From Rhodovulum sp. (GTDB lineage Bacteria > Pseudomonadota > Alphaproteobacteria > Rhodobacterales > Rhodobacteraceae), in NCBI GenBank assembly GCA_002706605.1, contig PALT01000010.1, positions 1 to 64,000 of the forward strand: DNA of 64,000 bases, given 5' to 3'. Within the stretch, counting starts at the first letter, position 1, and every line of letters begins with the position of its first letter. The translations under genes were made by a program, and so were the position numbers. Below are positions 18,272 to 26,801 of this stretch, in pieces. The notes under the pieces are model-generated. The model saw only the letters and a list, made by a program, of their open reading frames with translations, was not told the DNA's origin and made no database searches.

Positions 18272-18313
18272 GCGTCTAATATTGGGGCGCGGCGGGGCGG
18301 TGGCAACCGTGCG

Positions 18314-18916
18314 TCATGTCTCACGGTCGTGGCGGTGGCGCAGGGCCGTGCGCAGCCACAGCGCGCAAACCGTCAAAACAGCCAGCGCCGACAACAATCC
18401 CGTCACATCCGACAAAACCGTGCCGATCCAGATCAGGTTCTCGGCAAACAAGTACCCCGCGCCGGTATAGGTCAGAACCCAAACGGCCTCACCCGCGATG
18501 GCGGCGCGCGCAAACAGCATCAGGGGCAGGGCGGCCGCGCCCCCCGCGAAATTCACATAGGGGCCAAGGGGGCTGAACAACCAGCGGCTTAGGAACACGG
18601 CGGGCGTGCCGCGTTGGCGCAGCGCGGTGCGCGCCCGCGCCATCAGACGCGCACGTTTCGGCCCGCCCGACAGACGCGCCAGTATCCGCGCGCCGCGTTG
18701 TCCGATGTGAAATCCCGTCAGATCGCCCAGAACCGCACCGATGAACGCGGCCCCGATCGCGGTGATGGCGGAAATATCGCCACTGGCGACAAAGCCCCCC
18801 GCGCTGAGCATCAACAGGGAACTGGGCACCGGTAGGGCCAGACAGGACAGGAACGTCCCCAGCGCAAGGATGAACGGCCCGTAACGCGGGACCAATTCGA
18901 TCAGGCCCTCGATCAT
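18314..18916 (-). CDS. DedA-family (VTT domain) membrane protein
   Basis: The 200-residue protein has four to five membrane helices and the DedA pattern: ALPVPSSLLMLSAGGFVASG near the N-terminus, GAVLGDLTGFHIGQRG, and FLSRWLFSPLGPYVNFAGG with the conserved Arg. Family members are proposed lipid scramblases/flippases needed for envelope homeostasis and are often proton-coupled. The ATG overlaps the stop of the upstream gene as ATGA. An AT-hook-free basic tail (RTALRHRHDRET) ends the protein. Confidence 0.88.
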   Translation of the reverse strand: MIEGLIELVPRYGPFILALGTFLSCLALPVPSSLLMLSAGGFVASGDISAITAIGAAFIGAVLGDLTGFHIGQRGARILARLSGGPKRARLMARARTALRQRGTPAVFLSRWLFSPLGPYVNFAGGAAALPLMLFARAAIAGEAVWVLTYTGAGYLFAENLIWIGTVLSDVTGLLSALAVLTVCALWLRTALRHRHDRET

Positions 18917-19272
18917 GGGCCAGCCCGCTCTGCGGCGATGGCCGTATCAATATCTCGGATCAGATCAAAGACCGGCACGCCCAGTGCCTCGGCGTAATCG
19001 TCAATTGTACTGGGGCGGCGCTTGGGTGGTTTGGGGCCGGTGATGTTCAGCACGACCTCGGGGTCCACATCCCACGACATCGACACGTAATGCGGTGTCA
19101 TCCACGGCTGAATGCTCTGGTCGCGTTTGGCGGGGTCGGCCCAATAAATCGTGTGGGTGATCAAGCGAAAGCTGAGGATCAGAACCGCCAGCGTGGCCAG
19201 AACGAAACCGGCCAAGGCAATCGGGTGGCGCGCCCATAAATAGGCCAGCGCGGATCGCGGTGGACGGGGCAT
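18913..19272 (-). CDS. Conserved one-TM protein of unknown function
   Basis: The 119-residue product has one membrane helix (about 17-37, HPIALAGFVLATLAVLILSF) followed by a periplasmic or cytosolic segment with YWADPAKRDQSIQPWMTPHYVSMSW (positions 43-67, cited by its ends) and a KPPKRR patch. I do not recognise a named domain. W-M-T-P-x-Y-V-x-x-S-W suggests a constrained fold. It sits between CoxE/VWA and DedA genes with overlaps on one side and a two-base gap on the other, so it is almost certainly translated. Confidence 0.75.
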   Translation of the reverse strand: MPRPPRSALAYLWARHPIALAGFVLATLAVLILSFRLITHTIYWADPAKRDQSIQPWMTPHYVSMSWDVDPEVVLNITGPKPPKRRPSTIDDYAEALGVPVFDLIRDIDTAIAAERAGP

Positions 19273-19274
19273 GG

Positions 19275-20459
19275 CTATCGGCCCAGTTCCTTCATGCCGC
19301 GTTCGATCCCTTGCAATGTCATGGGCACCATCCTGTCCTCAAAAATCTGACGGATCATACCAATGGATTGCGTGTAGTCCCAATAGCGTTCCTGCACAGG
19401 GTTCAGCCAAAGATGCGATGGCCACTTTTCGCGCGCACGATTTAACCACACTTGGCCCGCTTCTTCGTTCCAATGCTCATTCGCGCCGCCGGGGATGGCG
19501 ATTTCATAGGGCGACATGCTGGCGTCCCCGACGAAGATGCATTTGTAATCGCTGCCATAGGTGTTGAGCACATCCCATGTCGCGGTCTGCTGATCCCAGC
19601 GGCGGGCGTTGTCGCGCCAGACACCCTCGTACAGGCAGTTGTGGAAATAGAAATATTCCAGATGCTTGAACTCGGACCGCGCGGCCGAGAACAGCTCTTC
19701 GACCAGACGGATATAGGGGTCCATACTGCCACCCACATCCAAAAACAGCAGCACCTTGACAGCATTGCGCCGTTCGGGCCGCGTTTTGACGTCGAGGTAT
19801 CCGTGATCGGCGGTGGCCTTGATCGTGCCGTCGAGGTCCAGTTCCTGTGCCGCGCCATCCCGCGCCCAGCGGCGCAGACGTTTCAGCGCGACTTTGATGT
19901 TGCGCGTGCCCAGTTCGATCGTGTCGTCGAGATTGCGAAACTCGCGCTTGTCCCAGACCTTGACCGCGCGTTTGTGGCGGCTTTCGTCCTGTCCGATGCG
20001 CACGCCCTCGGGGTTATAGCCATAGGCGCCAAAGGGCGAGGTGCCCGCCGTGCCGATCCATTTGTTGCCGCCCTGATGGCGCCCCTGTTGTTCCTTGAGA
20101 CGCTCGCGCAGGGTTTCCATCAGCTTGTCAAAACCACCCAGCGCCTCAATCTCGGCGCGTTCTTCGGGGCTTAGATGCTTTTCCGCCATCTTGCGCAGCC
20201 AGTCTTCGGGCAGATCGACCGCATTCATCACATCCTGCGGGGTGATCTGTTCCAGACCCTGAAACGCATGGGCAAAGGCGCGGTCGAACCGGTCTAGGTT
20301 GCGCTCATCCTTGACCATGGCGGTGCGGGCCAAATAGTAAAACCCGTCGATGTCATAGGTGACGAGACCGCGCTGCACCCCCTCCAGAAACCCCAGATAT
20401 TCGCGCAAAGACACCGGAATACCGGCGTCGCGCAGGGTTTGGAAAAAGGGCAGAAACAT
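19275..20459 (-). CDS. CoxE-like VWA-domain protein
   Basis: The 394-residue protein has an N-terminal CoxE region (MFLPFFQTLRDAGIPVSLRE) and a C-terminal von Willebrand factor A domain. The metal site reads DVGGSMD (residues 241-247), a D-x-G-x-S variant of the usual D-x-S-x-S. Later conserved parts are FYFHNCLYEGVW and CIFVGDASMSPYE. MoxR/CoxE pairs act as chaperone-like modules that insert metal or mature a partner protein. The partner MoxR gene is 2 kb upstream in the same operon. Confidence 0.9.
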   Translation of the reverse strand: MFLPFFQTLRDAGIPVSLREYLGFLEGVQRGLVTYDIDGFYYLARTAMVKDERNLDRFDRAFAHAFQGLEQITPQDVMNAVDLPEDWLRKMAEKHLSPEERAEIEALGGFDKLMETLRERLKEQQGRHQGGNKWIGTAGTSPFGAYGYNPEGVRIGQDESRHKRAVKVWDKREFRNLDDTIELGTRNIKVALKRLRRWARDGAAQELDLDGTIKATADHGYLDVKTRPERRNAVKVLLFLDVGGSMDPYIRLVEELFSAARSEFKHLEYFYFHNCLYEGVWRDNARRWDQQTATWDVLNTYGSDYKCIFVGDASMSPYEIAIPGGANEHWNEEAGQVWLNRAREKWPSHLWLNPVQERYWDYTQSIGMIRQIFEDRMVPMTLQGIERGMKELGR

Positions 20460-20462
20460 GCC

Positions 20463-20630
20463 TTATCCGACCGAGCGGTCGATGATCACCGTCAGAACCA
20501 TCCCGAGCAGGGCAAAGGCGATCGCATAAACAGCCATGTTATGGGCGATGTCAAAACCGGTTCCCTTGCGGCGTTTGCCTTGGATGAAACCGAATACCAA
20601 ACCGATAATCAGGCCTGCGATGACGATCAT
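20463..20630 (-). CDS. 55-residue small membrane protein
   Basis: This ORF is below the usual size cut-off. It reads MIVIAGLIIGLVFGFIQGKR at the start, a short basic loop RKGTGFD, and a second hydrophobic helix AVYAIAFALLGMVLTVII. Two membrane helices with a cytoplasmic basic loop are predicted. Its ATG overlaps the stop of the DUF2927 gene as ATGA, and it ends three bases before the CoxE gene, so it is embedded in the operon. Similar small proteins occur in Rhodobacteraceae at this place, sometimes mis-named as apolipoprotein acyltransferase; it has no acyltransferase domain. Confidence 0.75.
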   Translation of the reverse strand: MIVIAGLIIGLVFGFIQGKRRKGTGFDIAHNMAVYAIAFALLGMVLTVIIDRSVG

Positions 20631-22009
20631 GAATTCCCACTCCCCGGGCTAAGCGCGGCGATTTCCGCCAAACGTCCGCGCACCTGTAATTCTGTGCCGA
20701 ACCCATATCGTGCCCAGCCCAGACTGTCGAGACGCACCGATTGCGCCTCGGATGCGCGCCCGAGGTCATCTAGCGCCTCAGCCTTGATCATCAACAGTGT
20801 TGCCAGCAACGCGGCATTTTGCGCCCGCGTCACCGTGCCCTGATGGGCGTTCACCACCCGCAATGCCAAATCCGCCTGACCTGCCGACAGGGCAAAGGCC
20901 GCCAGATGCATGGCGACATGGGCCTCTTGGATTTCGGTCACGCTGCTCTGGGCATAGATGTTGCCCGCGTCGACAAAGGCCTGAAACGCCAGATCGGCAT
21001 CTTCGCCCAATTCCAAACGCCCCAGCGCGAACAGGCTGAACCCAAGGCGGTTGTCGCCCCATCCGTTGGCCTGTGCGATATTCACCGCCGCCTTGGCCGA
21101 CCGGATGCGCCGGGAATGGCCGGTGCCCGGTCCCAGAGCGGTTTCGATCTGATCAATCCAGTCGCGGGTCGTGGCGCGGGGGGGCGCGTCGCCGGTGCGA
21201 CGCTGCCCCGCGGGGTTCAGGCGGGCCAGAATGCCGGGTAGACGCGCCTCAACCTCAGACCGGGTCATACCGGGGGCCAGCGCGGGGTCATAGAACGCGC
21301 GCAGGATCAGCATGTCAAAACCGGTCAGAACCGTATGGAAATTGTCGTCGTTAAAGACGCTGTCAGGCAGGCGATACAGGTCGTTCAGCGGGCCAAGCGC
21401 CTGTGCGATCTCTTCGTGCAGACAGTCGCGGATTTCCTGCGGGCTGGTGTCATTGGGGATAAAGATCGCCACCTTTTCGCGCGTGCGCAGGGTGATCCAG
21501 TCCAACGTCGCACTGCGCCGTTCGCGTTTGTATTCGTTCCACGAGGTCACGCGCGGCACAACAAAACAGGCCGCTTGGGGGACCAGACGTTGCAGTTCCG
21601 CCTGCGGCAGCATTTCGATGTTGATATTGGCCTCGGCGCTGGCCGAGACGCGGCTGATGTCGATGCCGGCCTCACGGCGGAACCGCGACAGCAGGGCCGA
21701 CAGGTCGGGGCCGACACTTGCCGGAACGGGGCCGGTGACGCGCAGGGTGATGGGCGTGTTAAAGCGGCTTAGGAACAATAGGCGGCGACCGCTTTCCATC
21801 TGAAAGGCGAGGTCGATGAAATCGGCGGCGATTTCGCTGTTGGGACGTTGGGGGGCGGTCGATGTATTGCCGGAAAACCGGCGCATCGCGGGCAGGTCGG
21901 GCAGGGCCGCCGTGGCGCGCGTCGTTTCGGGCGTCGCCGTGGGCGCACTGGTCTGCGGCGTACAGGCGGCGAGAAAGGCCGCAATCCCAACAGCAATCAT
22001 AAACCGCAT
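20627..22009 (-). CDS. DUF2927 lipoprotein
   Basis: The 460-residue protein begins with a lipoprotein signal (MRFMIAVGIAAFLAACTPQ; lipobox LAAC). The central part matches DUF2927 (EIAADFIDLAFQMESGR, and CLHEEIAQALGPLNDLYRLPDSVFND cited by its ends; the HEE motif resembles a metallopeptidase-like site). The C-terminal 150 residues look like helical TPR-type repeats (LGFSLFALGRLELGEDADLA, FALSAGQADLALRVV). Its function is unknown. It is coupled to the 55-residue gene downstream and lies four bases from the GNAT gene. Confidence 0.88.
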   Translation of the reverse strand: MRFMIAVGIAAFLAACTPQTSAPTATPETTRATAALPDLPAMRRFSGNTSTAPQRPNSEIAADFIDLAFQMESGRRLLFLSRFNTPITLRVTGPVPASVGPDLSALLSRFRREAGIDISRVSASAEANINIEMLPQAELQRLVPQAACFVVPRVTSWNEYKRERRSATLDWITLRTREKVAIFIPNDTSPQEIRDCLHEEIAQALGPLNDLYRLPDSVFNDDNFHTVLTGFDMLILRAFYDPALAPGMTRSEVEARLPGILARLNPAGQRRTGDAPPRATTRDWIDQIETALGPGTGHSRRIRSAKAAVNIAQANGWGDNRLGFSLFALGRLELGEDADLAFQAFVDAGNIYAQSSVTEIQEAHVAMHLAAFALSAGQADLALRVVNAHQGTVTRAQNAALLATLLMIKAEALDDLGRASEAQSVRLDSLGWARYGFGTELQVRGRLAEIAALSPGSGNS

Positions 22010-22013
22010 CGCA

Positions 22014-22460
22014 CTAGGTCCTTTGGTATTTGATAAACGGCGTCAACGTCCCGACCTGATCATAGAGGATACGGGCCGAGGCGTTAAAATCCTGTGTCAG
22101 CCAATAGACCGACGGCGCGCCATAGGCATCGGCGGCGTCATAGACGGCCTCGATCAACGCGCGCCCGACCCCGCGTCCGCGCATATCGGGTAGGGTGAAC
22201 AGGTCCTGCAGGTAACAGACCTCTTCGATCTTCCAGCCGTGGCGGTGAAACAGGTAATGCACCAAGCCCACAGGCCGATCCCCGTCCAGCGCCAGCATCC
22301 CGCTAAAATCGCGCGGATCATCGCCCAGCATCCGGTCAAAACTGGACCGATACACTTCATCGGGCAGGGTGGTCTCGTAAAACGTCAGATAGCCACGCCA
22401 CAGCTCGGCCCATTGGGCGTAATCGTCGGGCTGAATCGGGCGAATGGTGATGGATGACAT
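22014..22460 (-). CDS. GNAT-family N-acetyltransferase
   Basis: The 148-residue protein starts MSSITIRPIQPDDYAQWAEL and has the acetyl-CoA loop RGRGVGRALIEAVYDAA and the C-terminal YWLTQDFNASARILYDQVG. It is therefore a stand-alone GNAT of the kind that often acetylates amines or protein N-termini; the substrate is unknown. The ATG at 22460 is preferred over one 20 codons upstream because conservation begins there. It lies between the MoxR and DUF2927 genes in the operon. Confidence 0.88.
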   Translation of the reverse strand: MSSITIRPIQPDDYAQWAELWRGYLTFYETTLPDEVYRSSFDRMLGDDPRDFSGMLALDGDRPVGLVHYLFHRHGWKIEEVCYLQDLFTLPDMRGRGVGRALIEAVYDAADAYGAPSVYWLTQDFNASARILYDQVGTLTPFIKYQRT

Positions 22461-22541
22461 GGGGTGATGTTGACCTATTCCGTGGCAGACGCAACCGGTC
22501 CACGGTCGGACCGGCGACATTCTGCGGTAAATTGCCTGCGA

Positions 22542-23381
22542 TCAGCGCGCCCGACGGGCCATAAACGCCAGACGTTCGAACAATTGCACGTCCTGCTCGT
22601 TCTTCAGGAGCGCGCCGTGCAGTTTCGGCAGGGCATTCGCGCCGTCCCGTTTCAGGTCCTCGGGCGATAGATCCTCGGCCAAGATCAGTTTGAGCCAATC
22701 CAGAACCTCGGACGTGCTGGGCTTTTTCTTCAACCCTTGCGTCTCGCGGATGTCAAAAAACTCGCTCAGGGCGCTGCTCAGGAGGGCGGGTTTGATGCCC
22801 GGATAATGGACCTCAACGATCTTGCGCATCGTGTCCATGTCGGGAAAGCGGATATAGTGGAAAAAGCACCGGCGCAAAAACGCATCGGGCAGTTCTTTTT
22901 CGTTGTTCGAGGTGATGATCACCACGGGCCGCGTGGTGGCGCGCACGGTTTCGCCGGTCTCGTAGACGTGGAATTCCATGCGGTCCAGCTCCTGCAACAA
23001 ATCGTTCGGGAACTCGATGTCGGCTTTGTCGATCTCGTCGATCAACAGAACGCATTTCCCCTCGGCCTGAAACGCCTGCCACAGCTTGCCCTTGCGGATA
23101 TAGTTCGACACGTCATGGACGCGCTCATCGCCCAGTTGACTGTCGCGCAGGCGGCTAACCGCGTCATATTCATAAAGGCCCTGCGCCGCGCGGGTGGTCG
23201 ATTTGATGTGCCATTCGATCATCGGCAGGTTCAGGGACGCCGCCACCTGACGCGCCAGTTCTGTTTTGCCGGTTCCGGGCTCCCCTTTGACCAACAGGGG
23301 GCGTTCTAGCGTCACAGCAGCGTTCACCGCGACAGTTAGGTCATCAGTTGCGACATATGTGTCCGTCGACGAAAATTTCAT
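22542..23381 (-). CDS. MoxR-family AAA+ ATPase
   Basis: The product of about 279 residues has Walker A GEPGTGKT (33-40), Walker B LLIDEIDKAD, and the sensor region VIITSNNEKELPDAFLRRCFF. FDIRETQGLKKKPSTSEVLDWL near the end is typical of the CoxD/MoxR branch paired with CoxE-type VWA proteins. The start at 23381 has GAGGAC just before it. It is the first gene of an eight-gene minus-strand operon. MoxR ATPases act as chaperones for enzyme maturation or envelope stress; the client here is unknown. Confidence 0.92.
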   Translation of the reverse strand: MKFSSTDTYVATDDLTVAVNAAVTLERPLLVKGEPGTGKTELARQVAASLNLPMIEWHIKSTTRAAQGLYEYDAVSRLRDSQLGDERVHDVSNYIRKGKLWQAFQAEGKCVLLIDEIDKADIEFPNDLLQELDRMEFHVYETGETVRATTRPVVIITSNNEKELPDAFLRRCFFHYIRFPDMDTMRKIVEVHYPGIKPALLSSALSEFFDIRETQGLKKKPSTSEVLDWLKLILAEDLSPEDLKRDGANALPKLHGALLKNEQDVQLFERLAFMARRAR

Positions 23382-23553
23382 AGGTCCTCGGGGGCTTGTG
23401 CGTGTAAATATGAACTTGGCCCTAATAAAAGCCACATTCGCGGCCTATACGCTAGTGACAACCTCGCCGCGTTGGGATAAACGCCAGCCATAGGAGAGCC
23501 GGGTGAGTGTAAATAGTACGTCTACGGCGCCCGGCCTGCGAGAAGGAGCAGGT

Positions 23554-23976
23554 ATGAAGGCCGAGAATTTCTTGCCAGATGATTATCGTCCGGCTGAGGA
23601 CGAACCTTTCATGAATGAGCGGCAGCTGGAATATTTCCGCCGCAAATTGTTGGCACAAAAAGCTGAGATCCTAGACGAGAGCAAGTCCACGATTGAGGGC
23701 CTGCAGGGCGGAACACGCAACATTCCCGACATCGCTGATCGCGCAAGCGAGGAAACCGACCGCGCGCTGGAGCTGCGGATTCGCGACCGTCAGCGCAAGC
23801 TGGTGTCGAAGATTGATTCTGCACTGCGCCGGATTGATGAGGGCGAATACGGCTATTGTCAGGACACCGGCGAACCGATTTCGTTGAAACGTCTGGACGC
23901 GCGTCCCACGACCACCCTGTCGCTTGAGGCACAGGAACGTCATGAGCGTCGCGAAAAAGTCCACCGCGACGATTGA
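23554..23976 (+). CDS. dksA: DksA-type RNA polymerase-binding regulator with degenerate zinc finger
   Basis: The 140-residue protein (MKAENFLPDDYRPAEDEPFM) has the DksA coiled coil with the tip motif DRASEETDRALELR and the zinc-finger region YCQDTGEPISLKRLDARPTT. Only one of the four zinc cysteines remains. DksA acts with ppGpp on RNA polymerase to tune rRNA and stress genes; single-cysteine DksA is known from Rhodobacter sphaeroides. AAGGAGCAGGT precedes the ATG at 23554; a GTG at 23503 with its own SD-like GGAGAG would add 17 residues. Divergent from the MoxR operon. Confidence 0.92.
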   Translation: MKAENFLPDDYRPAEDEPFMNERQLEYFRRKLLAQKAEILDESKSTIEGLQGGTRNIPDIADRASEETDRALELRIRDRQRKLVSKIDSALRRIDEGEYGYCQDTGEPISLKRLDARPTTTLSLEAQERHERREKVHRDD

Positions 23977-24011
23977 TCAGGCGCCTTTGGCGGACTGAAA
24001 TGCTATATGCG

Positions 24012-24038
24012 CCGGGGCCGACGGGTCCCGGTGTTTTT
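24012..24038 (+). terminator. Rho-independent terminator of dksA
   Basis: CCGGGGCC and GGTCCCGG pair (8 bp, one G-T) around GACG and run into TGTTTTT, 36 bases after the dksA stop. Confidence 0.7.
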
Positions 24039-24075
24039 GTCTGCACTAAACGGCGGGCGATGACGGGGGGCGACA

Positions 24076-25251
24076 GTGCTGATCGGGCAGAAAATCACGG
24101 TATTGGGTGCGGGCATCGCCGGATTGGCGGCGGCGCGGGCGCTTGCCCTGCGCGGGGCGCGGGTGACGGTTCTGGAACAGGCCGAAGAAATCCGTGAGGT
24201 CGGTGCTGGTCTTCAGATTTCGCCCAACGGCGCGGTGGTTCTAGAGGCGCTGGGTCTGGGCGAGGCGTTGCGCGCCCGCACGATCCGTGGTCAGGCGGTT
24301 GCCTTGCGCGATTACCGTCGGGGCAGGGTGGTCAGCCACCTCAGCCTACCCACCGACGGGGCGGGATACCATTTCGCCCATCGCGCCGATCTGATCGACA
24401 TTCTGGCCCAAGGCGCGCGTGAGGCGGGCGTCAAAATCCGCCTGCTGCAAAAGGTGTCAGAGATTGACCTGACCGAGACCTGCGCCCGTGTCACCACGGC
24501 CCAAGGCGCGGAATTTGGCGCGTCTCTGGTGATCGGGGCGGATGGGCTGCATTCCCGCCTGCGCCCTGTCCTGAACGGCGCGGCCGAGCCGTTTTTCACC
24601 GGTCAGGTCGCGTGGCGCGCCACCGTGCCCGCGCCCGCCGACATGCCGCGCGTTGCCACGGTTTACATGGGGCCCGGTCGGCATCTGGTCTGTTACCCCC
24701 TGCGCGGTGGAACGATGGCCAATATCGTCGCCGTTCAGGAACAGGCCGAGTGGCGCGCCGAAAGCTGGACCCAAGAGGACGATCCCGCCAACCTGCGCGC
24801 CGCGTTTTCGCAGTTCGCGCCGGCGGTTCAGGACCTGTTGGCGCGGGTGGAGACGGTCAATCAATGGGGCCTGTTCCGTCACCCCGTTGCGCCCCATTGG
24901 GTGGCAGATCGCGCCGCCCTGATCGGGGATGCGGCCCATCCGACCCTGCCGTTCATGGCGCAGGGGGCGAATATGGCGCTTGAGGACGCATGGACCCTGA
25001 CCTCGCTTTTGGCGCAGAACCCAGAGGACCCAGCCACGGCCCTGCGCGCCTATCAGGCCGCGCGCAAGGATCGCTGTACCCGCATCGTCGATGCGGCGTC
25101 GAAAAACGCCCGCAACTATCACCTGACCTCGGCCCCCGTCCGCATGGCCGCGCACACCGTTCTGGGACTGGCCAGCCGGATCGCCCCGAAACAGGTTCTG
25201 GGCCGGTTCGACTGGATCTATGCCAAGGACGTCACCCGCGATTTCCCCTGA
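24076..25251 (+). CDS. FAD-dependent monooxygenase (salicylate hydroxylase/UbiH-like)
   Basis: The 391-residue flavoprotein has the dinucleotide fold VLGAGIAGLAAARAL, the DG motif IGADGLHSRLRP, and the GD motif ALIGDAAHPTLPFMAQGAN, which together define class A aromatic hydroxylases. PNGAVVLEALGLGEALRA is the salicylate-hydroxylase-like N-terminal part. It would hydroxylate an aromatic ring with NAD(P)H and O2; the substrate cannot be read from sequence. The start is a GTG with GGGGGGCGAC before it. No ring-cleavage genes are next to it. Confidence 0.88.
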   Translation: MLIGQKITVLGAGIAGLAAARALALRGARVTVLEQAEEIREVGAGLQISPNGAVVLEALGLGEALRARTIRGQAVALRDYRRGRVVSHLSLPTDGAGYHFAHRADLIDILAQGAREAGVKIRLLQKVSEIDLTETCARVTTAQGAEFGASLVIGADGLHSRLRPVLNGAAEPFFTGQVAWRATVPAPADMPRVATVYMGPGRHLVCYPLRGGTMANIVAVQEQAEWRAESWTQEDDPANLRAAFSQFAPAVQDLLARVETVNQWGLFRHPVAPHWVADRAALIGDAAHPTLPFMAQGANMALEDAWTLTSLLAQNPEDPATALRAYQAARKDRCTRIVDAASKNARNYHLTSAPVRMAAHTVLGLASRIAPKQVLGRFDWIYAKDVTRDFP

Positions 25252-25333
25252 ACGAAACGCCACTGGTATTCACCGCCCTTTGGTCTAATCTGATCCCAAC
25301 ACCGGATCGAGATCACATAGAGAAAGGGCGATT

Positions 25334-26302
25334 ATGGCGCTGGAAGATGCTTCAAAAGAGGTCGATAACGCCTTCACGCGAAAGGATATTCGCGGGTCCA
25401 GCTTTGAGAATACTTTTGGCGGCGCGACCAGTTTTATGCGCCGCAAATACACCAAGGACCTGACCGGCATCGATCTTGCCATCACGGGCGTGCCGTTCGA
25501 TCAGGCGGTCACGAACCGTCCGGGCACGCGTCTTGGCCCGCGCGCGATCCGCGAGGCTAGCACGCTGCAGGCGTTCGATCCGCCCTATGGCTGGGACGGG
25601 TATGATCCGTTCACCCATCTGGCCATCGCGGATTACGGGGATCTGGCGTTCGATTATGCCCATGTGGCGCAGTTTCCCGACCGTCTGACAGCGCATATCG
25701 GCACGATTCTGGATGCGGGCGCGGGGACGGTGACGCTTGGCGGGGATCACTATATCTCTTTCCCGATCCTGCGTGCCTATGCCGAGCGGTTCGGGCCGCT
25801 GTCCCTGATCCATTTCGATGCGCATTCGGACACGTGGGCCGACGATGACATGACCCGCATCGACCACGGCACCATGTTCTATAAGGCGGTCAAGCTGGGC
25901 CTGATCGACCCCGCGCGCAGTGTGCAGGTCGGCATTCGCACCGAAAACCCCGACACGATGGGTGTCAACATCATCGACGCGCGCCGCGTACACGAACAGG
26001 GTGCGGCGGAAACCGCCCGTCAAATCCGTGACATCGTCGGTGATCATCCGGCCTATGTGACCTTTGACATCGACGCGCTGGACCCTGCCTTTGCACCTGG
26101 AACGGGGACGCCGGTTTGGGGTGGCCTGACATCCGAACAGGCGGCGATCATGCTGCGTGACATCGCGGGGATCAACATGGTTGGCGGCGACGTGGTCGAG
26201 GTCAGTCCGCCGTTTGACTCCACCGGCGCCACGGCGATTGCGGGTGCTCATGTGGCGGTTGAGCTTTGCTGTCTATACGGCTGGAATAAAAGGAATAAGT
26301 GA
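25334..26302 (+). CDS. speB: Agmatinase / arginase-family ureohydrolase
   Basis: The 322-residue enzyme carries the binuclear manganese ligands in GGDHYISFPI, HFDAHSDTW and FDIDALDPAFAPGTGTP. PGTRLGPRAIREAS is the conserved N-terminal loop. It most likely hydrolyses agmatine to putrescine and urea; related family members act on guanidinobutyrate or guanidinopropionate, so the substrate is a family-level inference. AAAGGGCG precedes the ATG. The DUF1499 gene follows after one base. Confidence 0.92.
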   Translation: MALEDASKEVDNAFTRKDIRGSSFENTFGGATSFMRRKYTKDLTGIDLAITGVPFDQAVTNRPGTRLGPRAIREASTLQAFDPPYGWDGYDPFTHLAIADYGDLAFDYAHVAQFPDRLTAHIGTILDAGAGTVTLGGDHYISFPILRAYAERFGPLSLIHFDAHSDTWADDDMTRIDHGTMFYKAVKLGLIDPARSVQVGIRTENPDTMGVNIIDARRVHEQGAAETARQIRDIVGDHPAYVTFDIDALDPAFAPGTGTPVWGGLTSEQAAIMLRDIAGINMVGGDVVEVSPPFDSTGATAIAGAHVAVELCCLYGWNKRNK

Positions 26303-26303
26303 T

Positions 26304-26771
26304 ATGGAGGGGTGGCTGTCGAACACGCTGTGGATGGTGGGGTTGATCATTGTCGGCGCGCTGTTGGCCGTCCGCGTTGCCCCGACCGATCCGGCGGCAT
26401 GGCATGTCGATCCCCTGAGCGCGCGATCCCCCGCACCGGGGGGCGCTCTTGCGCGCCCTGACGGCGGTGATCTGTCCGTGCCCGTGTTGAACGCCACCCC
26501 GTCCGACGTCCTGACGCGGCTGGACGCGATCATCGCCGCCACACCCCGCACCAAACGGATTGCGGGCGATGTGGCGTCGGGGCGGATCACCTATGTGACG
26601 CGGTCCTTGATCTTTGGCTTTCCCGACTATGCCACCGCCAGTGCCGTCGCGGTGGAGGGCGGTTCGGCCCCCGTGATCCTGTCCCGTTTGCGGTTTGGCG
26701 TGTCGGACACGGGCGTGAATGGCCGCCGTGTTCAGGGGTGGCTGGACGCGCTGGCGGCGGACCCCACTTGA
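26304..26771 (+). CDS. DUF1499 membrane-anchored protein
   Basis: The 155-residue protein has an N-terminal membrane helix (LWMVGLIIVGALLAVRV) and a C-terminal DUF1499 domain with ITYVTRSLIFGFPDYATA and SRLRFGVSDTGVNGRRVQGWL. The S-R-x-R-x-G-x-x-D-x-G-x-N-R signature of the domain is present. Its function is unknown. The ATG at 26304 lies one base after the agmatinase stop, and the stop is 30 bases before prfA. Confidence 0.87.
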   Translation: MEGWLSNTLWMVGLIIVGALLAVRVAPTDPAAWHVDPLSARSPAPGGALARPDGGDLSVPVLNATPSDVLTRLDAIIAATPRTKRIAGDVASGRITYVTRSLIFGFPDYATASAVAVEGGSAPVILSRLRFGVSDTGVNGRRVQGWLDALAADPT

Positions 26772-26801
26772 CCGCGCCCTTTGCATCGGCAAAACAACCG
26801 C

